Below, one piece after another: positions 51,727 through 60,661 of a stretch of DNA of 64,000 nucleotides (positions are counted from its first letter, which is position 1; every line of letters starts with the position of its first letter). The stretch covers positions 3,286,001 to 3,350,000 of the forward strand of contig NZ_CP108484.1 in NCBI RefSeq assembly GCF_036226505.1, given 5' to 3'. The notes under the pieces are model-generated. The model was not told where the DNA came from and did no database searches. It worked only from the letters and a program-made list of their open reading frames with translations. This stretch comes from Kitasatospora sp. NBC_01246. GTDB lineage: Bacteria > Actinomycetota > Actinomycetes > Streptomycetales > Streptomycetaceae. The translations under genes and the position numbers were made by a program.

Positions 51727-52332
51727 TCAGCCCAGCAGGTCCTTCAGGACCGGGGCCAGGGCGCGGAAGGCCTTGCCGCGGTGGCTGATGGCGTTCTTCT
51801 CCGCCGCCGTCAGTTCGGCGCAGGTGCGGGTCTCGCCCAGGGGCTCCAGGATCGGGTCGTAGCCGAAGCCGCCCTCGCCGGCCGGGGCCGTCCGCAGGGT
51901 GCCGAGGAGGCGGCCCTCGACGACGCGCTCGGTGCCGTCCGGCAGGGCCAGGGCGGCGGCGCAGAAGAAGTGGGCGCCGCGGTGCTCCGGGGCGATGTCG
52001 CCGAGCTGGGCCAGCAGCAGGTCCAGGTTGGCGCGGTCGTCGCCGTGCTTGCCGGCCCAGCGGGCGGAGAAGATGCCGGGGGCGCCGCCGAGGACGTCGA
52101 CGCAGAGGCCGGAGTCGTCGGCGACCGCGGGCAGGCCGGTGGCCTGCGCGAGGGCGTGTGCCTTGAGCAGCGAGTTCTCGGCGAAGGTGACGCCGGTCTC
52201 GCGGACGTCCGGGATCTCCGGGTAGGCATCGGCGCCGACCAGTTCGACGTCGATGCCGGCCTCGCCGAGGATGGCGCGGAGCTCGGCGACCTTGTTCCGG
52301 TTGCGGGTGGCGAGAATCAGACGGGTGGACAT
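51727..52332 (-). CDS. rdgB: RdgB/HAM1 family non-canonical purine NTP pyrophosphatase
   Basis: House-cleaning enzyme of 201 residues that hydrolyses dITP and XTP to monophosphates. LILATRNRNKVAELRAIL, GVTFAENSLLKAHA, AVADDSGLCVDVL, GEGGFGYDPI and ISHRGKAFRAL are all family motifs. It is near rph, as in other actinomycetes, separated here by a lipoprotein gene. Confidence 0.96.
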   Translation of the reverse strand: MSTRLILATRNRNKVAELRAILGEAGIDVELVGADAYPEIPDVRETGVTFAENSLLKAHALAQATGLPAVADDSGLCVDVLGGAPGIFSARWAGKHGDDRANLDLLLAQLGDIAPEHRGAHFFCAAALALPDGTERVVEGRLLGTLRTAPAGEGGFGYDPILEPLGETRTCAELTAAEKNAISHRGKAFRALAPVLKDLLG

Positions 52333-52352
52333 GAACCCACCCTAACCGGACG

Positions 52353-52742
52353 TCAGCCGGTGCAGACCTGGGTGAGGTTGCCGGCGGCGTCGCCGAGCGG
52401 CTTCAGGTCGGGGGCCTGCTTGTCGTTGATGGCCTGCTGGACCTTGCCGACCTGGGTGTTGAGGTCGGTGATGGCCTTGGCGACGTCGGTGTTCTTGGAG
52501 TTCTTGCCGAGGTCGTCGAGGTCGTTCTTGAGCTTCTGCAGGGCCTGGCCGGCGGCGGCCGAGTCGTTGCTGGCGTTGTTGAAGGCGGTGGTGACGTCGC
52601 TGATGTCCCCGGTGATGCGGACCGCCGTGTTGCCGCAGTCGAGCGCCTTCTGGGCGGCCGAGCAACTGACGGCGCTGAGCGGGAGGATGGCGATCAGGCC
52701 GGCCACGGCGAGGGTGGCGGGGCGGGCGATGCTCTGGGGCAT
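52353..52742 (-). CDS. Small lipoprotein
   Basis: Protein of 129 residues. A signal peptide with lipobox LSAVSC is followed by a helical Asn/Asp/Lys-rich domain, with heptad-like stretches around QALQKLKNDLDDLGKNSKNT and a final Cys in QVCTG. The function is unknown; it resembles small secreted streptomycete lipoproteins. GGAGG lies 6 bp before ATG 52742. It is between rph and rdgB. Confidence 0.82.
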   Translation of the reverse strand: MPQSIARPATLAVAGLIAILPLSAVSCSAAQKALDCGNTAVRITGDISDVTTAFNNASNDSAAAGQALQKLKNDLDDLGKNSKNTDVAKAITDLNTQVGKVQQAINDKQAPDLKPLGDAAGNLTQVCTG

Positions 52743-52798
52743 CCGGTCCTCCTGGGTGCGCGGGTTCCGGAACGGAATGACGCGCCCCCGGGGGTGCG

Positions 52799-52829
52799 CG
52801 GTTCCCACAACGGGGTGCTGCGGGAACCG
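52799..52829 (-). terminator. Candidate terminator after rph
   Basis: CGGTTCCC (52799-52806) pairs with GGGAACCG (52822-52829). A second, wider inverted repeat GGGCTCCGG/CCGGAGCCC (52833-52891) encloses the rest of this gap. Confidence 0.5.
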
Positions 52830-52912
52830 TAAGGGCTCCGGGCCCGGCCTGTACAGCGCTGGTGTCGCGGTTCGGCCACGCGCCGGAGCCCCTTCGGGCA
52901 CCGGTGGCGGGC

Positions 52913-53638
<726 letters not shown>

Positions 53639-53759
53639 AGGCACCGAGCGTAGTCGGTCCGGTCGGATGGTTCCGGCAGGGTCGGACGGGTCGTCGGCGG
53701 TGCCCGGCGGGCCCGTGGCGGGGTGCCCGAACGGTTGTGCCCGGTGCGCCGGACGGCGC

Positions 53760-53790
53760 CGGCCCGCCGCCCACGGGGGGCGGCGGGCCG
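53760..53790 (-). terminator. Terminator after nagF
   Basis: A perfect 13-bp stem (53760-53772 with 53778-53790, loop ACGGG) lies downstream of the minus-strand EIIB gene. Two 15-bp direct copies of GTGGTGCCGAGCCTG follow at about 53791-53822. Confidence 0.78.
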
Positions 53791-53832
53791 GGTGGTGCCG
53801 AGCCTGGTGGTGCCGAGCCTGGTGGGCTCAGC

Positions 53833-54066
53833 TCACATCATGTCCTCGATGTCGGCGGCGATCGGGTCGGCGTCGGTGCCGATGACGACCTGGATCGCGG
53901 TGCCCATCTTGACGACGCCGTGGGCGCCGGCGGCCTTCAGCGCGGCCTCGTCGACGAGGGAGGCGTCCTTCACCTCGGTACGCAGGCGGGTGATGCAGCC
54001 TTCGACCTCTTCGATGTTGTCGATGCCGCCCAGACCGGCGACGATCTTCTCAGCCTTGCTGGCCAT
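53833..54066 (-). CDS. nagF: PTS glucose/GlcNAc-type EIIB subunit
   Basis: Free-standing EIIB of 77 residues. The phosphorylated Cys24 is in EVEGCITRLRTEV, and GVVKMGTAIQVVIG completes the domain. It passes phosphate from EIIA (crr) to N-acetylglucosamine imported by NagE-type EIIC. GGGAG precedes ATG 54066. It is divergent from nagE1 across a 400-bp region carrying a DasR-like site. Confidence 0.93.
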   Translation of the reverse strand: MASKAEKIVAGLGGIDNIEEVEGCITRLRTEVKDASLVDEAALKAAGAHGVVKMGTAIQVVIGTDADPIAADIEDMM

Positions 54067-54344
54067 CTGATTTCTCCCTCTGTCTCGGCCCGTCGGCTGC
54101 TCTGCCGGGTGCCGTCCTGCGCTGTGCGGGGTGCCCCGGCCGCCGGCCGGGGTCGTCGCTGTCGGTGCTGACGCGGGTTCAGCTGCCGTCGCGCTGCGCC
54201 GCAGCGCGACCAGCATCACCCGAGTTGGACCGATCTGCCACGTTAGTCCACTTTTGGCCCATTCCGGCGCGCACGGTCTGGATCTTCGTCCGAGGATGAC
54301 GATCAGCGGGGCTTCTGCCCCGGTGCGCGCGGCCTGCCTCCCAA

Positions 54345-54360
54345 AGTGGTCTACACCAAT
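54345..54360. promoter_or_regulatory. DasR-like site (dre) between nagF and nagE1
   Basis: AGTGGTCTACACCAAT closely matches the 16-bp DasR consensus around TGGTCTAGACCA. It sits in the divergent promoter region of nagF and nagE1. DasR is the GlcNAc-responsive GntR repressor of Streptomyces. Confidence 0.88.
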
Positions 54361-54466
54361 ATATGTGTACTCCGATGAACGCAGGAAGCGCCCCGGGTGT
54401 TCCTGAGCCCCGTCCGAGGGTCCCCCAGGGGGCCAGCGCTCGGCAACTGCTCTCGGAGGGCGAAGG

Positions 54467-55756
54467 ATGAGTTCGGCAGGCGCCACAGCCCCGCGGACCA
54501 CGTGGTGGCACACCTTCTACGGCGGACTCCAGAAGATGGGCCGCTCGCTCCAGCTGCCGGTCGCCGTGCTGCCGGCGGCGGGCATCCTCAACCGGCTCGG
54601 ACAGCCCGACGTGTTCGGGAAGGACGGCCTCGGCTGGGACGACGTCGCCAAGGTGTTCGCGGCGGCCGGCGGCGCTCTGCTGGACTCCTCGCTCGGCCTG
54701 CCGCTGCTGTTCTGCATCGGGGTCGCGATCGGCATGGCCAAGAAGGCGGACGGCTCCACGGCGCTGGCGGCCGTGGTGGGCTTCCTGGTCTTCTACGCCG
54801 TGCTGCACGCCTTCCCGGAGGACTGCGAGCTGCCGACCGTCCTGGTCGGCAACCAGTGCGTGGACTTCACCTCGGCCAAGTCGGCCGCCGCGACCTACCA
54901 GAACCCGGGCGTCCTGGGCGGCATCCTGATCGGCCTGCTGTCGGCGTGGCTCTGGGTGCGCTACCACCGCACCCGGCTGGTCGACTGGCTCGGCTTCTTC
55001 AACGGCCGCCGGCTCGTCCCGATGATCACCGCCGTGGTCGGCATGCTGCTGGCGGTGCTGGCGGTCTGGGCCTGGCCGCCGATCGGCCGCGCCTTCAACG
55101 ACGTGAGCCAGTGGCTGGCCGACCTGGACGCGGGCGGCGCCGGCATCTTCGGCGTGGCCAACCGCGTACTGCTGCTGATCGGCATGCACCAGTTGCTGAA
55201 CACCTTCGTCTGGTTCCAGTTCGGCGACTTCACCAAGCCCGACGGCATGGTCGTGCACGGCGACATCCCGCGCTTCCTGGCCGGTGACCCGACGGCGGGC
55301 CAGTTCACCTCCGGTTTCTTCCCGATCATGATGTTCGCCCTGCCGGCGGCGGCGCTGGCGATGGCGCACGCGGCCAAGCCGCACCGCCGCAAGGAGATCT
55401 ACGGGCTGATGCTCTCGGTCGGCCTGACGTCCTTCGTGACCGGCGTCACCGAACCGATCGAGTACTCCTTCGCCTATGTCGCGCCCGCGCTGTACGCGGT
55501 GCACGCGCTGCTGACCGGCGCCTCGATGGCGATCACCTGGGCGCTCGGGGTGCACGACGGGTTCAGCTTCTCGGCCGGCCTGATCGACTACGCGATCAAC
55601 TGGAGCCTGGCCACCAAGCCCTGGCTGATCATCCCGATCGGGCTCTGCTTCGCCGTCGTGTACTACGCGCTCTTCCGGTTCATCATCGTGAAATTCAACA
55701 TGAAAACACCCGGACGCGAGGACGACGACGAGGTCGAGGACGTGACCAAGGCATAA
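54467..55756 (+). CDS. nagE1: PTS EIIC, N-acetylglucosamine transporter (NagE1-like)
   Basis: Permease of 429 residues with about ten helices. LPAAGILNRLGQPDVF, MAKKADGSTALAAVVGFL, YHRTRLVDWLGFFNGRRLVP, VTEPIEYSF and ALGVHDGFSFSAGLIDY are glucose-family EIIC motifs. The acidic end EDDDEVEDVTKA is shared with the next paralogue. ATG 54467 follows GGAGGG. It works with NagF. An inserted loop with two Cys (ED-C-EL, NQ-C-VD) is absent from nagE2. Confidence 0.93.
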   Translation: MSSAGATAPRTTWWHTFYGGLQKMGRSLQLPVAVLPAAGILNRLGQPDVFGKDGLGWDDVAKVFAAAGGALLDSSLGLPLLFCIGVAIGMAKKADGSTALAAVVGFLVFYAVLHAFPEDCELPTVLVGNQCVDFTSAKSAAATYQNPGVLGGILIGLLSAWLWVRYHRTRLVDWLGFFNGRRLVPMITAVVGMLLAVLAVWAWPPIGRAFNDVSQWLADLDAGGAGIFGVANRVLLLIGMHQLLNTFVWFQFGDFTKPDGMVVHGDIPRFLAGDPTAGQFTSGFFPIMMFALPAAALAMAHAAKPHRRKEIYGLMLSVGLTSFVTGVTEPIEYSFAYVAPALYAVHALLTGASMAITWALGVHDGFSFSAGLIDYAINWSLATKPWLIIPIGLCFAVVYYALFRFIIVKFNMKTPGREDDDEVEDVTKA

Positions 55757-55786
55757 ACCGAGCGTCACCGGACGCCCGCCGGAATA

Positions 55787-55813
55787 GGCCCTCGGACCCT
55801 TGGTCCGGGGGCC
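55787..55813 (+). terminator. Terminator after nagE1
   Basis: A 12-bp stem (55787-55798 with 55802-55813, two G-T pairs, loop CTT) lies 30 bp after the nagE1 stop. Confidence 0.82.
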
Positions 55814-56505
55814 TTCGGCATATTCGTGAAAGGACGATGGTCCCGGCCGGAAAACCATTCCCGGACCGGTCCGGGAAATTCGGCGGCCGGCCCCGCCGCC
55901 GACGGGGCGCCGGGCCGGCACCCGGCGCCCGACGGCCCGGGGCCCGGCCGGGACAGGGCCTCGGCACCCCGGCGGCAGCCGGACGGGCGGTCGCCGGCGA
56001 AGCCGGCGCCCCGGGTGGGGGGAAGATCACCGCCGCCGCGCGGCGCACCGCGCGGCAATGCGTCACCGTACTCGCCCACCGGCTTCGCCTTTGGTTTCTC
56101 CGAGCCGGCGAGGGCGACCGCCGAGTCCGGTCGCAATGCGGCGGCGAATAGCCGCGGCGGGTTCAGGGGGGTCCGGCACATCGCACCGGCCCCTCGCCGC
56201 GAGCCCGGCACCGGCCGCACCCCGGCCGTCCGGCACCCGCGGCGACCCCCGGCCCGGCGGCGGACGGCGCCCGGCGGGAGCGTCCGGCCGCCCGCGCCCG
56301 CCGGCTGCCGCCGCCCTCCCGGCCGTCCGTCCGGGGGGCGCCGGGCCCGCCGGGGGTTGCCCCGGCCTTTTTGTTGCGCAAATAGCCAAAATCCCAATCA
56401 CGGCGGGTAATCATGATCGTCGATCCGCAAGTAGGTTTCGATTTCATAGCGCTTCTCACCAGCACCGCTTTCAGGGCTTCCCCCCCTTCTCCACCCGTGC
56501 TACAA
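55814..56505. other. Long intergenic region between nagE1 and nagE2
   Basis: About 690 bp of very GC-rich sequence has open frames on both strands, but all are low-complexity and none shows a domain or ribosome binding site. A perfect 20-bp palindrome lies at 55858-55877. AT-richer patches at about 56368-56460 probably hold nagE2 promoter elements. Confidence 0.45.
55858..55877. promoter_or_regulatory. Perfect 20-bp palindrome
   Basis: TTCCCGGACCGGTCCGGGAA is fully self-complementary. It is 45 bp after the nagE1 terminator and far from any start codon. It may be an operator or part of a transcript-end structure; no family is recognised. Confidence 0.5.
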
Positions 56506-56539
56506 AACTGGTCTACACCACGTGTGGTGTAGACCAGTT
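56506..56539. promoter_or_regulatory. Mirrored double DasR-like site upstream of nagE2
   Basis: AACTGGTCTACACCAC (56506-56521) and its perfect inverse (56524-56539) are separated by GT. Each arm is a near-consensus DasR site, so the locus may bind two dimers. The nagE2 start is 66 bp downstream. Confidence 0.88.
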
Positions 56540-56605
56540 CGCGGTTCGGCCCCTCTGTGCACCTACCCCCCGACCGACCCGCCCTGCCGTTAGGAACCCA
56601 CCCCC

Positions 56606-57883
56606 ATGAGTCAGTCTGCGCAGGCACCGGCGCCCGCCGCGGCTCCGGCCACGCCAAGCCCCACCAAGAAGTTCGGCCAGAACCTGCTGCAGGGTCTGCA
56701 GAAGATCGGCCGCAGCCTCCAGCTGCCCATCGCCGTTCTCCCCGCCGCCGGTCTGCTGCTGCGGCTCGGCCAGGACGACGTGTTCGGCAAGGACGGCCTC
56801 GGCTGGGACAAGGTCGCCGCGGTGTTCAACACCGCCGGTGGCGCCGTCTTCGACAACCTGCCGCTGCTGTTCGCGGTGGGCATCGCGATCGGCTTCGCCA
56901 AGAAGGCCGACGGCTCCACCGCGCTCGCGGCCCTCGTCGGCTTCCTGGTGTACAAGAACGTGCTGACCGCGTTCCCGGTCACCGAGGCCCAGGTCCTGCC
57001 CGGCAAGGACGCGGCCGCCACGTACCAGAACCCGGGCGTGCTCGGCGGCATCGTGATCGGTCTGCTCTCGGCCGTGCTGTGGCAGAAGTACCACCGCACC
57101 CGGCTGGTCGACTGGCTCGGCTTCTTCAACGGCCGCCGCCTGGTCCCGATCATCATGGCCTTCGTCGGCACCGCCGTCGGTGTGGTCTTCGCCCTGACCT
57201 GGGGCCCGATCGGCGACGCCATCAAGAGCCTGAACGACTCCCTGATCGGTGCCGGCGCGTTCGGCGCCGGTGCGTTCGGCCTGGTCAACCGCGGTCTGCT
57301 GCCGGTCGGCATGCACCAGTTCGTGAACTCCTACGCCTGGTTCCAGACCGGTGACTTCACCAAGCCCGACGGCACCGTCGTGCACGGCGACCTGACCCGC
57401 TTCTTCGCCGGTGACCCGACCGCCGGACAGTTCATGTCGGGCTTCTTCCCGATCATGATGTTCGCCCTGCCGGCCGCCGCGTTCGCCATCGCCCACACCG
57501 CCAAGCCGCACCGCCGCAAGGCCGTCACCGGCATGATGCTCTCGCTGGCGCTGACCTCCTTCGTGACCGGTGTCACCGAGCCGATCGAGTTCTCCTTCGT
57601 CTTCATCGCCCCGGTCCTGTACGTGATCCACGCGCTGCTGACCGCCGTCTCGATGGCCGTCACCTGGGCGCTCGGCGTGCACGACGGCTTCACCTTCTCC
57701 GGTGGTCTGATCGACTACCTGCTGGCGTGGAACAAGGCCACCGACCCGTGGATGATCATCCCGCTGGGTCTCGTGTTCGGAGCGCTGTACTACTTCCTGT
57801 TCCGCTTCGCGATCGTCAAGTTCAACCTCAAGACCCCCGGTCGCGAGGACGACGAGGAGATCGAGGACGTCACCAAGGCCTGA
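56606..57883 (+). CDS. nagE2: PTS EIIC, N-acetylglucosamine transporter (NagE2)
   Basis: Permease of 425 residues, paralogous to the preceding EIIC. LPAAGLLLRLGQDDVF, FAKKADGSTALAALVGFL, VTEPIEFSF and ALGVHDGFTFSGGLIDYLL are the family motifs. It is the likely main GlcNAc permease, as in S. coelicolor. It has an Ala/Pro-rich start of about 18 residues. Regulation by DasR is predicted from the double site upstream. A 21-bp terminator stem follows. Confidence 0.95.
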   Translation: MSQSAQAPAPAAAPATPSPTKKFGQNLLQGLQKIGRSLQLPIAVLPAAGLLLRLGQDDVFGKDGLGWDKVAAVFNTAGGAVFDNLPLLFAVGIAIGFAKKADGSTALAALVGFLVYKNVLTAFPVTEAQVLPGKDAAATYQNPGVLGGIVIGLLSAVLWQKYHRTRLVDWLGFFNGRRLVPIIMAFVGTAVGVVFALTWGPIGDAIKSLNDSLIGAGAFGAGAFGLVNRGLLPVGMHQFVNSYAWFQTGDFTKPDGTVVHGDLTRFFAGDPTAGQFMSGFFPIMMFALPAAAFAIAHTAKPHRRKAVTGMMLSLALTSFVTGVTEPIEFSFVFIAPVLYVIHALLTAVSMAVTWALGVHDGFTFSGGLIDYLLAWNKATDPWMIIPLGLVFGALYYFLFRFAIVKFNLKTPGREDDEEIEDVTKA

Positions 57884-57909
57884 GGCCGAGGAACGACCCG
57901 CACCACCCC

Positions 57910-57957
57910 ACGGCCCCGCCCCGCCGCTCGCTCCCCCGAGCGGCGGGGCGGGGCCGT
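57910..57957 (+). terminator. Terminator after nagE2
   Basis: A perfect 21-bp stem (57910-57930 with 57937-57957, 6-nt loop) lies 26 bp after the nagE2 stop. Confidence 0.92.
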
Positions 57958-58007
57958 CGCGCGTCCCGGCCCGGCCCGCGGCCACCGCCCGGCCGGTGGG
58001 ACGACGG

Positions 58008-58037
58008 TTGACGAACCGGCGACCGCGCTGGTCAACT
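58008..58037 (+). promoter_or_regulatory. Promoter of the leader peptide
   Basis: TTGACG (58008-58013) and TCAACT (58032-58037) are 18 bp apart. GTG 58044 begins 6 bp after the -10 element, so the leader may be leaderless. GTTGAC and GTCAAC also form an inverted repeat spanning the spacer. Confidence 0.5.
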
Positions 58038-58043
58038 GAGGCG

Positions 58044-58121
58044 GTGAACGCGCCGCGCATCCTGGTCAGCCGCTGCCACATCGACTTCGGTCGTGTGTGG
58101 TCGGCCGCGTGTTGCGCCTGA
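58044..58121 (+). CDS. Cysteine-rich leader peptide (LVSRxHxD type)
   Basis: This tiny ORF of 25 residues contains LVSRCHIDFGRV and ends SAACCA. It matches the streptomycete leader peptides with an LVSRRHVDL core that precede sulfur-metabolism operons. Three of its residues are Cys, two adjacent at the end, so ribosome stalling at low cysteine could control the monooxygenase genes that start 170 bp downstream. Confidence 0.75.
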   Translation: MNAPRILVSRCHIDFGRVWSAACCA

Positions 58122-58291
58122 CCCGTCCGTTCCCCCCGCCGCCGCCCGGCTGACCTCCCGCCGCGCCCCGGCCCCCGCTTCCCCGCCTCTCGTGTCGGCC
58201 CGTACCCGGGCCACCGCCACGTACCCAGCTGCGTCCCGTGCGCGAAACGAAGATGAAGCAGCGCACGCACGAGGAAAGTCAAGGCCACGCC

Positions 58292-59347
58292 ATGCCGCGC
58301 CAGTTGCACCTGTCCGCCGCCGTCGACAGCCCCGGCCGCTTCGACGCCGGGCACTTCACCGCCCTCGCCCGCCACGCCGAGCGCGCCGCGCTCGACTTCG
58401 TCACCCTCGACGACTCCTACGCACCCGAGCCGCACCGGCTCGACGCCCTCGCCACCTTCGCCCGGCTCGCGCCGCTGACCCGGGGGCTGGGCCTGGTCCC
58501 GACCGTCACCACCACGCACACCGAGCCGTTCCACACCTCGATATCGGTCAACACCCTGGACTGGGTGAGCGAGGGCCGGGCCGGCTGGCTGATCGGGATC
58601 TCCGACACCGAGGCGCAGGCCCGGGCCTTCGGGCGCAAGGGCGTCGCCCCGGCCGACGAGCTCTGGGCGGAGGCGGCCGACGCCGCCGAGGTCGCCGCGC
58701 GGCTCTGGGACAGCTGGGAGGACGACGCGGAGATCCGCGACGTGGCCACCGGCCGGTTCATCGACCGGGGCAAGCTGCACTACATCGACTTCGCGGGCCC
58801 GCACTTCTCGGTCCGCGGCCCCTCCATCACCCCTCGCCCGCCCCAGGGCCGACCGGTGATCGCCGTCCCGGTCTCCGCCGCCGACCTCGCCCCGGGCGCC
58901 CCCGCCGGCAGCCGGGCCCGGGTGGAGACGGCCGCCCGGTACGCGGACGTCGTCCTGCTGGACGCCCCCGGCCCGGCGGCCCGGCTGACCGCCGCCACCG
59001 AACTGCGGCTGCGGGCGGGCGAGGGCCTGCGGATCCTCGCCCGGCTCACCGCGGACCTCCCCGACGGCGCCTCGATCAGCGCGCTGATCCGGGAGGTCAC
59101 CGAGGGCGGCGGCGGCGTCGACGGCTTCCACCTCGTTCCCGCCGACCCGGCCCGGGACCTCGCCGCGGTGGCCGACCACGTCGTCCCGGCCCTGCGCGAG
59201 CGCGGCCTGTTCCGCACCGGCTACACCGGCACCACCCTGCGCGACCACCTCGGCCTGGGCCGCCCGGCCAACCGGTACGCCCCCGCCACTCCCGCTCCCG
59301 CCGCTCCCACGGCGACCGCCGCCGCCCACGCCGAGGTGACCCGATGA
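58292..59347 (+). CDS. LLM class flavin-dependent monooxygenase (first of pair)
   Basis: Luciferase-like protein of 351 residues. LHLSAAVDSPGRFDAGHFTAL, VTLDDSYAPEPHRLDALAT and VNTLDWVSEGRAGWLIG show the fold. The C terminus GLFRTGYTGTTLRDHLGL is shared with its neighbour. It is probably involved in oxidising an organosulfur compound, inferred from the leader peptide. ATG 58292 is preferred; ATG 58253 is possible. The next gene starts inside its stop (ATGA). Confidence 0.83.
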   Translation: MPRQLHLSAAVDSPGRFDAGHFTALARHAERAALDFVTLDDSYAPEPHRLDALATFARLAPLTRGLGLVPTVTTTHTEPFHTSISVNTLDWVSEGRAGWLIGISDTEAQARAFGRKGVAPADELWAEAADAAEVAARLWDSWEDDAEIRDVATGRFIDRGKLHYIDFAGPHFSVRGPSITPRPPQGRPVIAVPVSAADLAPGAPAGSRARVETAARYADVVLLDAPGPAARLTAATELRLRAGEGLRILARLTADLPDGASISALIREVTEGGGGVDGFHLVPADPARDLAAVADHVVPALRERGLFRTGYTGTTLRDHLGLGRPANRYAPATPAPAAPTATAAAHAEVTR

Positions 59348-60624
59348 CGGACCGACCGCTGAAGCAGATCCACCTCGCCGCGCACTTCCCGGGCGTCAAC
59401 AACACCACGGTCTGGACCGACCCGGCGTCCCGCAGCCAGATCGAGTTCGCCTCCTTCCGCCACCTCGCGGAGACCGCCGAGCGCGGCCGGTTCGACTTCT
59501 TCTTCCTCGCCGAGGGCCTGCGGCTGCGCGAGGTCAACGGCCTGATCCACGACCTGGACGTGGTCGGCCGGCCCGAGTCGATCACCGTGCTCGGCGCGCT
59601 GGCCGCCGTCACCACCCACCTCGGACTGGCCGCCACCGTCAACGCGACCTTCAACGAGCCGTACGAGCTGGCCCGCCGGTTCGCGTCGCTCGACCACCTC
59701 TCCGGCGGCCGGGCGGCCTGGAACGTGGTCACCTCCTCGGACGCCTTCACCGGCGAGAACTTCCGCCGCGGCGGCTTCCTCGACCGCGCCGACCGGTACA
59801 CCCGGGCCGCCGAGTTCGTCCAGCTGGCACGGGAGTTCTGGGACGGCGGGCTGGTCCGGCACAGCGGCCCGCAGTTCGACGTCGAGGGCCGGCTGTCGCT
59901 GCCGCGCCCGCCGCAGGGCCACCCGGTGGTGATCCAGGCCGGGGACTCCGACGAGGGCAGGGAGTTCGCCGCCGCCACCGCCGACATCATCTTCAGCCGG
60001 CACTCGACCCTCACCGCCGGCCAGGCCTTCCACACCGACGTCAAGCGCCGGCTGGCCGCGTACGGGCGCAAGCCGGACGAGCTGAAGATCATGCCCGGGG
60101 TCACCTACGTCCTGGGCGACACCGACGAGGAGGCGACCGAGCGGGCCGCCGAGATCCGCCGCGCCCAGGTCGGACCGCGGACCGCCATCGCCTATCTGGA
60201 GCAGGTCTGGGGCATCGACCTGTCCGACCACGACCCGGACGGCCCGCTGCCCACCGCCGACCCGGTGGTCGACAGCACCGTCGTCCAGGGCCGGACCAGG
60301 ATCGGGGACCCGCTGGAGATCGCCGCCCGGTGGCGCGCGGTCGCCGCCGAGAAGCGGCTCAGCAGCCGCGAGCTGGTGATCGAGGTGACCGGACGGCAGT
60401 CCTTCATCGGCACCCCGGCGGCGGTCGCCGAGCAGCTCGACGCCTATGTGCAGAACGACGCGGCGGACGGCTTCATCCTCGTCCCGCACCTCACGCCGGG
60501 CGGCCTGGACGACTTCGTGGACCAGGTGGTACCCCTGCTCCAGGAACGCGGGGTGTTCCGCACCGAGTACACCGGGACGACCCTGCGCGACCACCTCGGC
60601 CTGCCCGTTCCCGGGCGGCGCTGA
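59344..60624 (+). CDS. NtaA/SnaA/DszA-type FMN-dependent monooxygenase
   Basis: Protein of 426 residues. KQIHLAAHFPGVNNTTVW, DFFFLAEGLRLRE, TAAWNVVTS-type VTSSDAFTGENFRRGG, HPVVIQAGDSDEGREFAA and FIGTPAAVAEQLDAYV are typical of the family that oxidises nitrilotriacetate, sulfones and related compounds with FMNH2. It overlaps the preceding gene by 4 bp, so the two are coupled. A flavin reductase is not seen nearby. Confidence 0.9.
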   Translation: MTDRPLKQIHLAAHFPGVNNTTVWTDPASRSQIEFASFRHLAETAERGRFDFFFLAEGLRLREVNGLIHDLDVVGRPESITVLGALAAVTTHLGLAATVNATFNEPYELARRFASLDHLSGGRAAWNVVTSSDAFTGENFRRGGFLDRADRYTRAAEFVQLAREFWDGGLVRHSGPQFDVEGRLSLPRPPQGHPVVIQAGDSDEGREFAAATADIIFSRHSTLTAGQAFHTDVKRRLAAYGRKPDELKIMPGVTYVLGDTDEEATERAAEIRRAQVGPRTAIAYLEQVWGIDLSDHDPDGPLPTADPVVDSTVVQGRTRIGDPLEIAARWRAVAAEKRLSSRELVIEVTGRQSFIGTPAAVAEQLDAYVQNDAADGFILVPHLTPGGLDDFVDQVVPLLQERGVFRTEYTGTTLRDHLGLPVPGRR

Positions 60625-60661
60625 GCGCCTCGGACGGGCGGGCGCCCCGCCCGGAACGGCC

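Noticed and set aside
55765-56410. Open reading frames of about 190-210 codons on both strands between nagE1 and nagE2
   Set aside because: All are low-complexity Pro/Arg/Gly/Ala products without domains or ribosome binding sites; long frames arise easily at this GC content.
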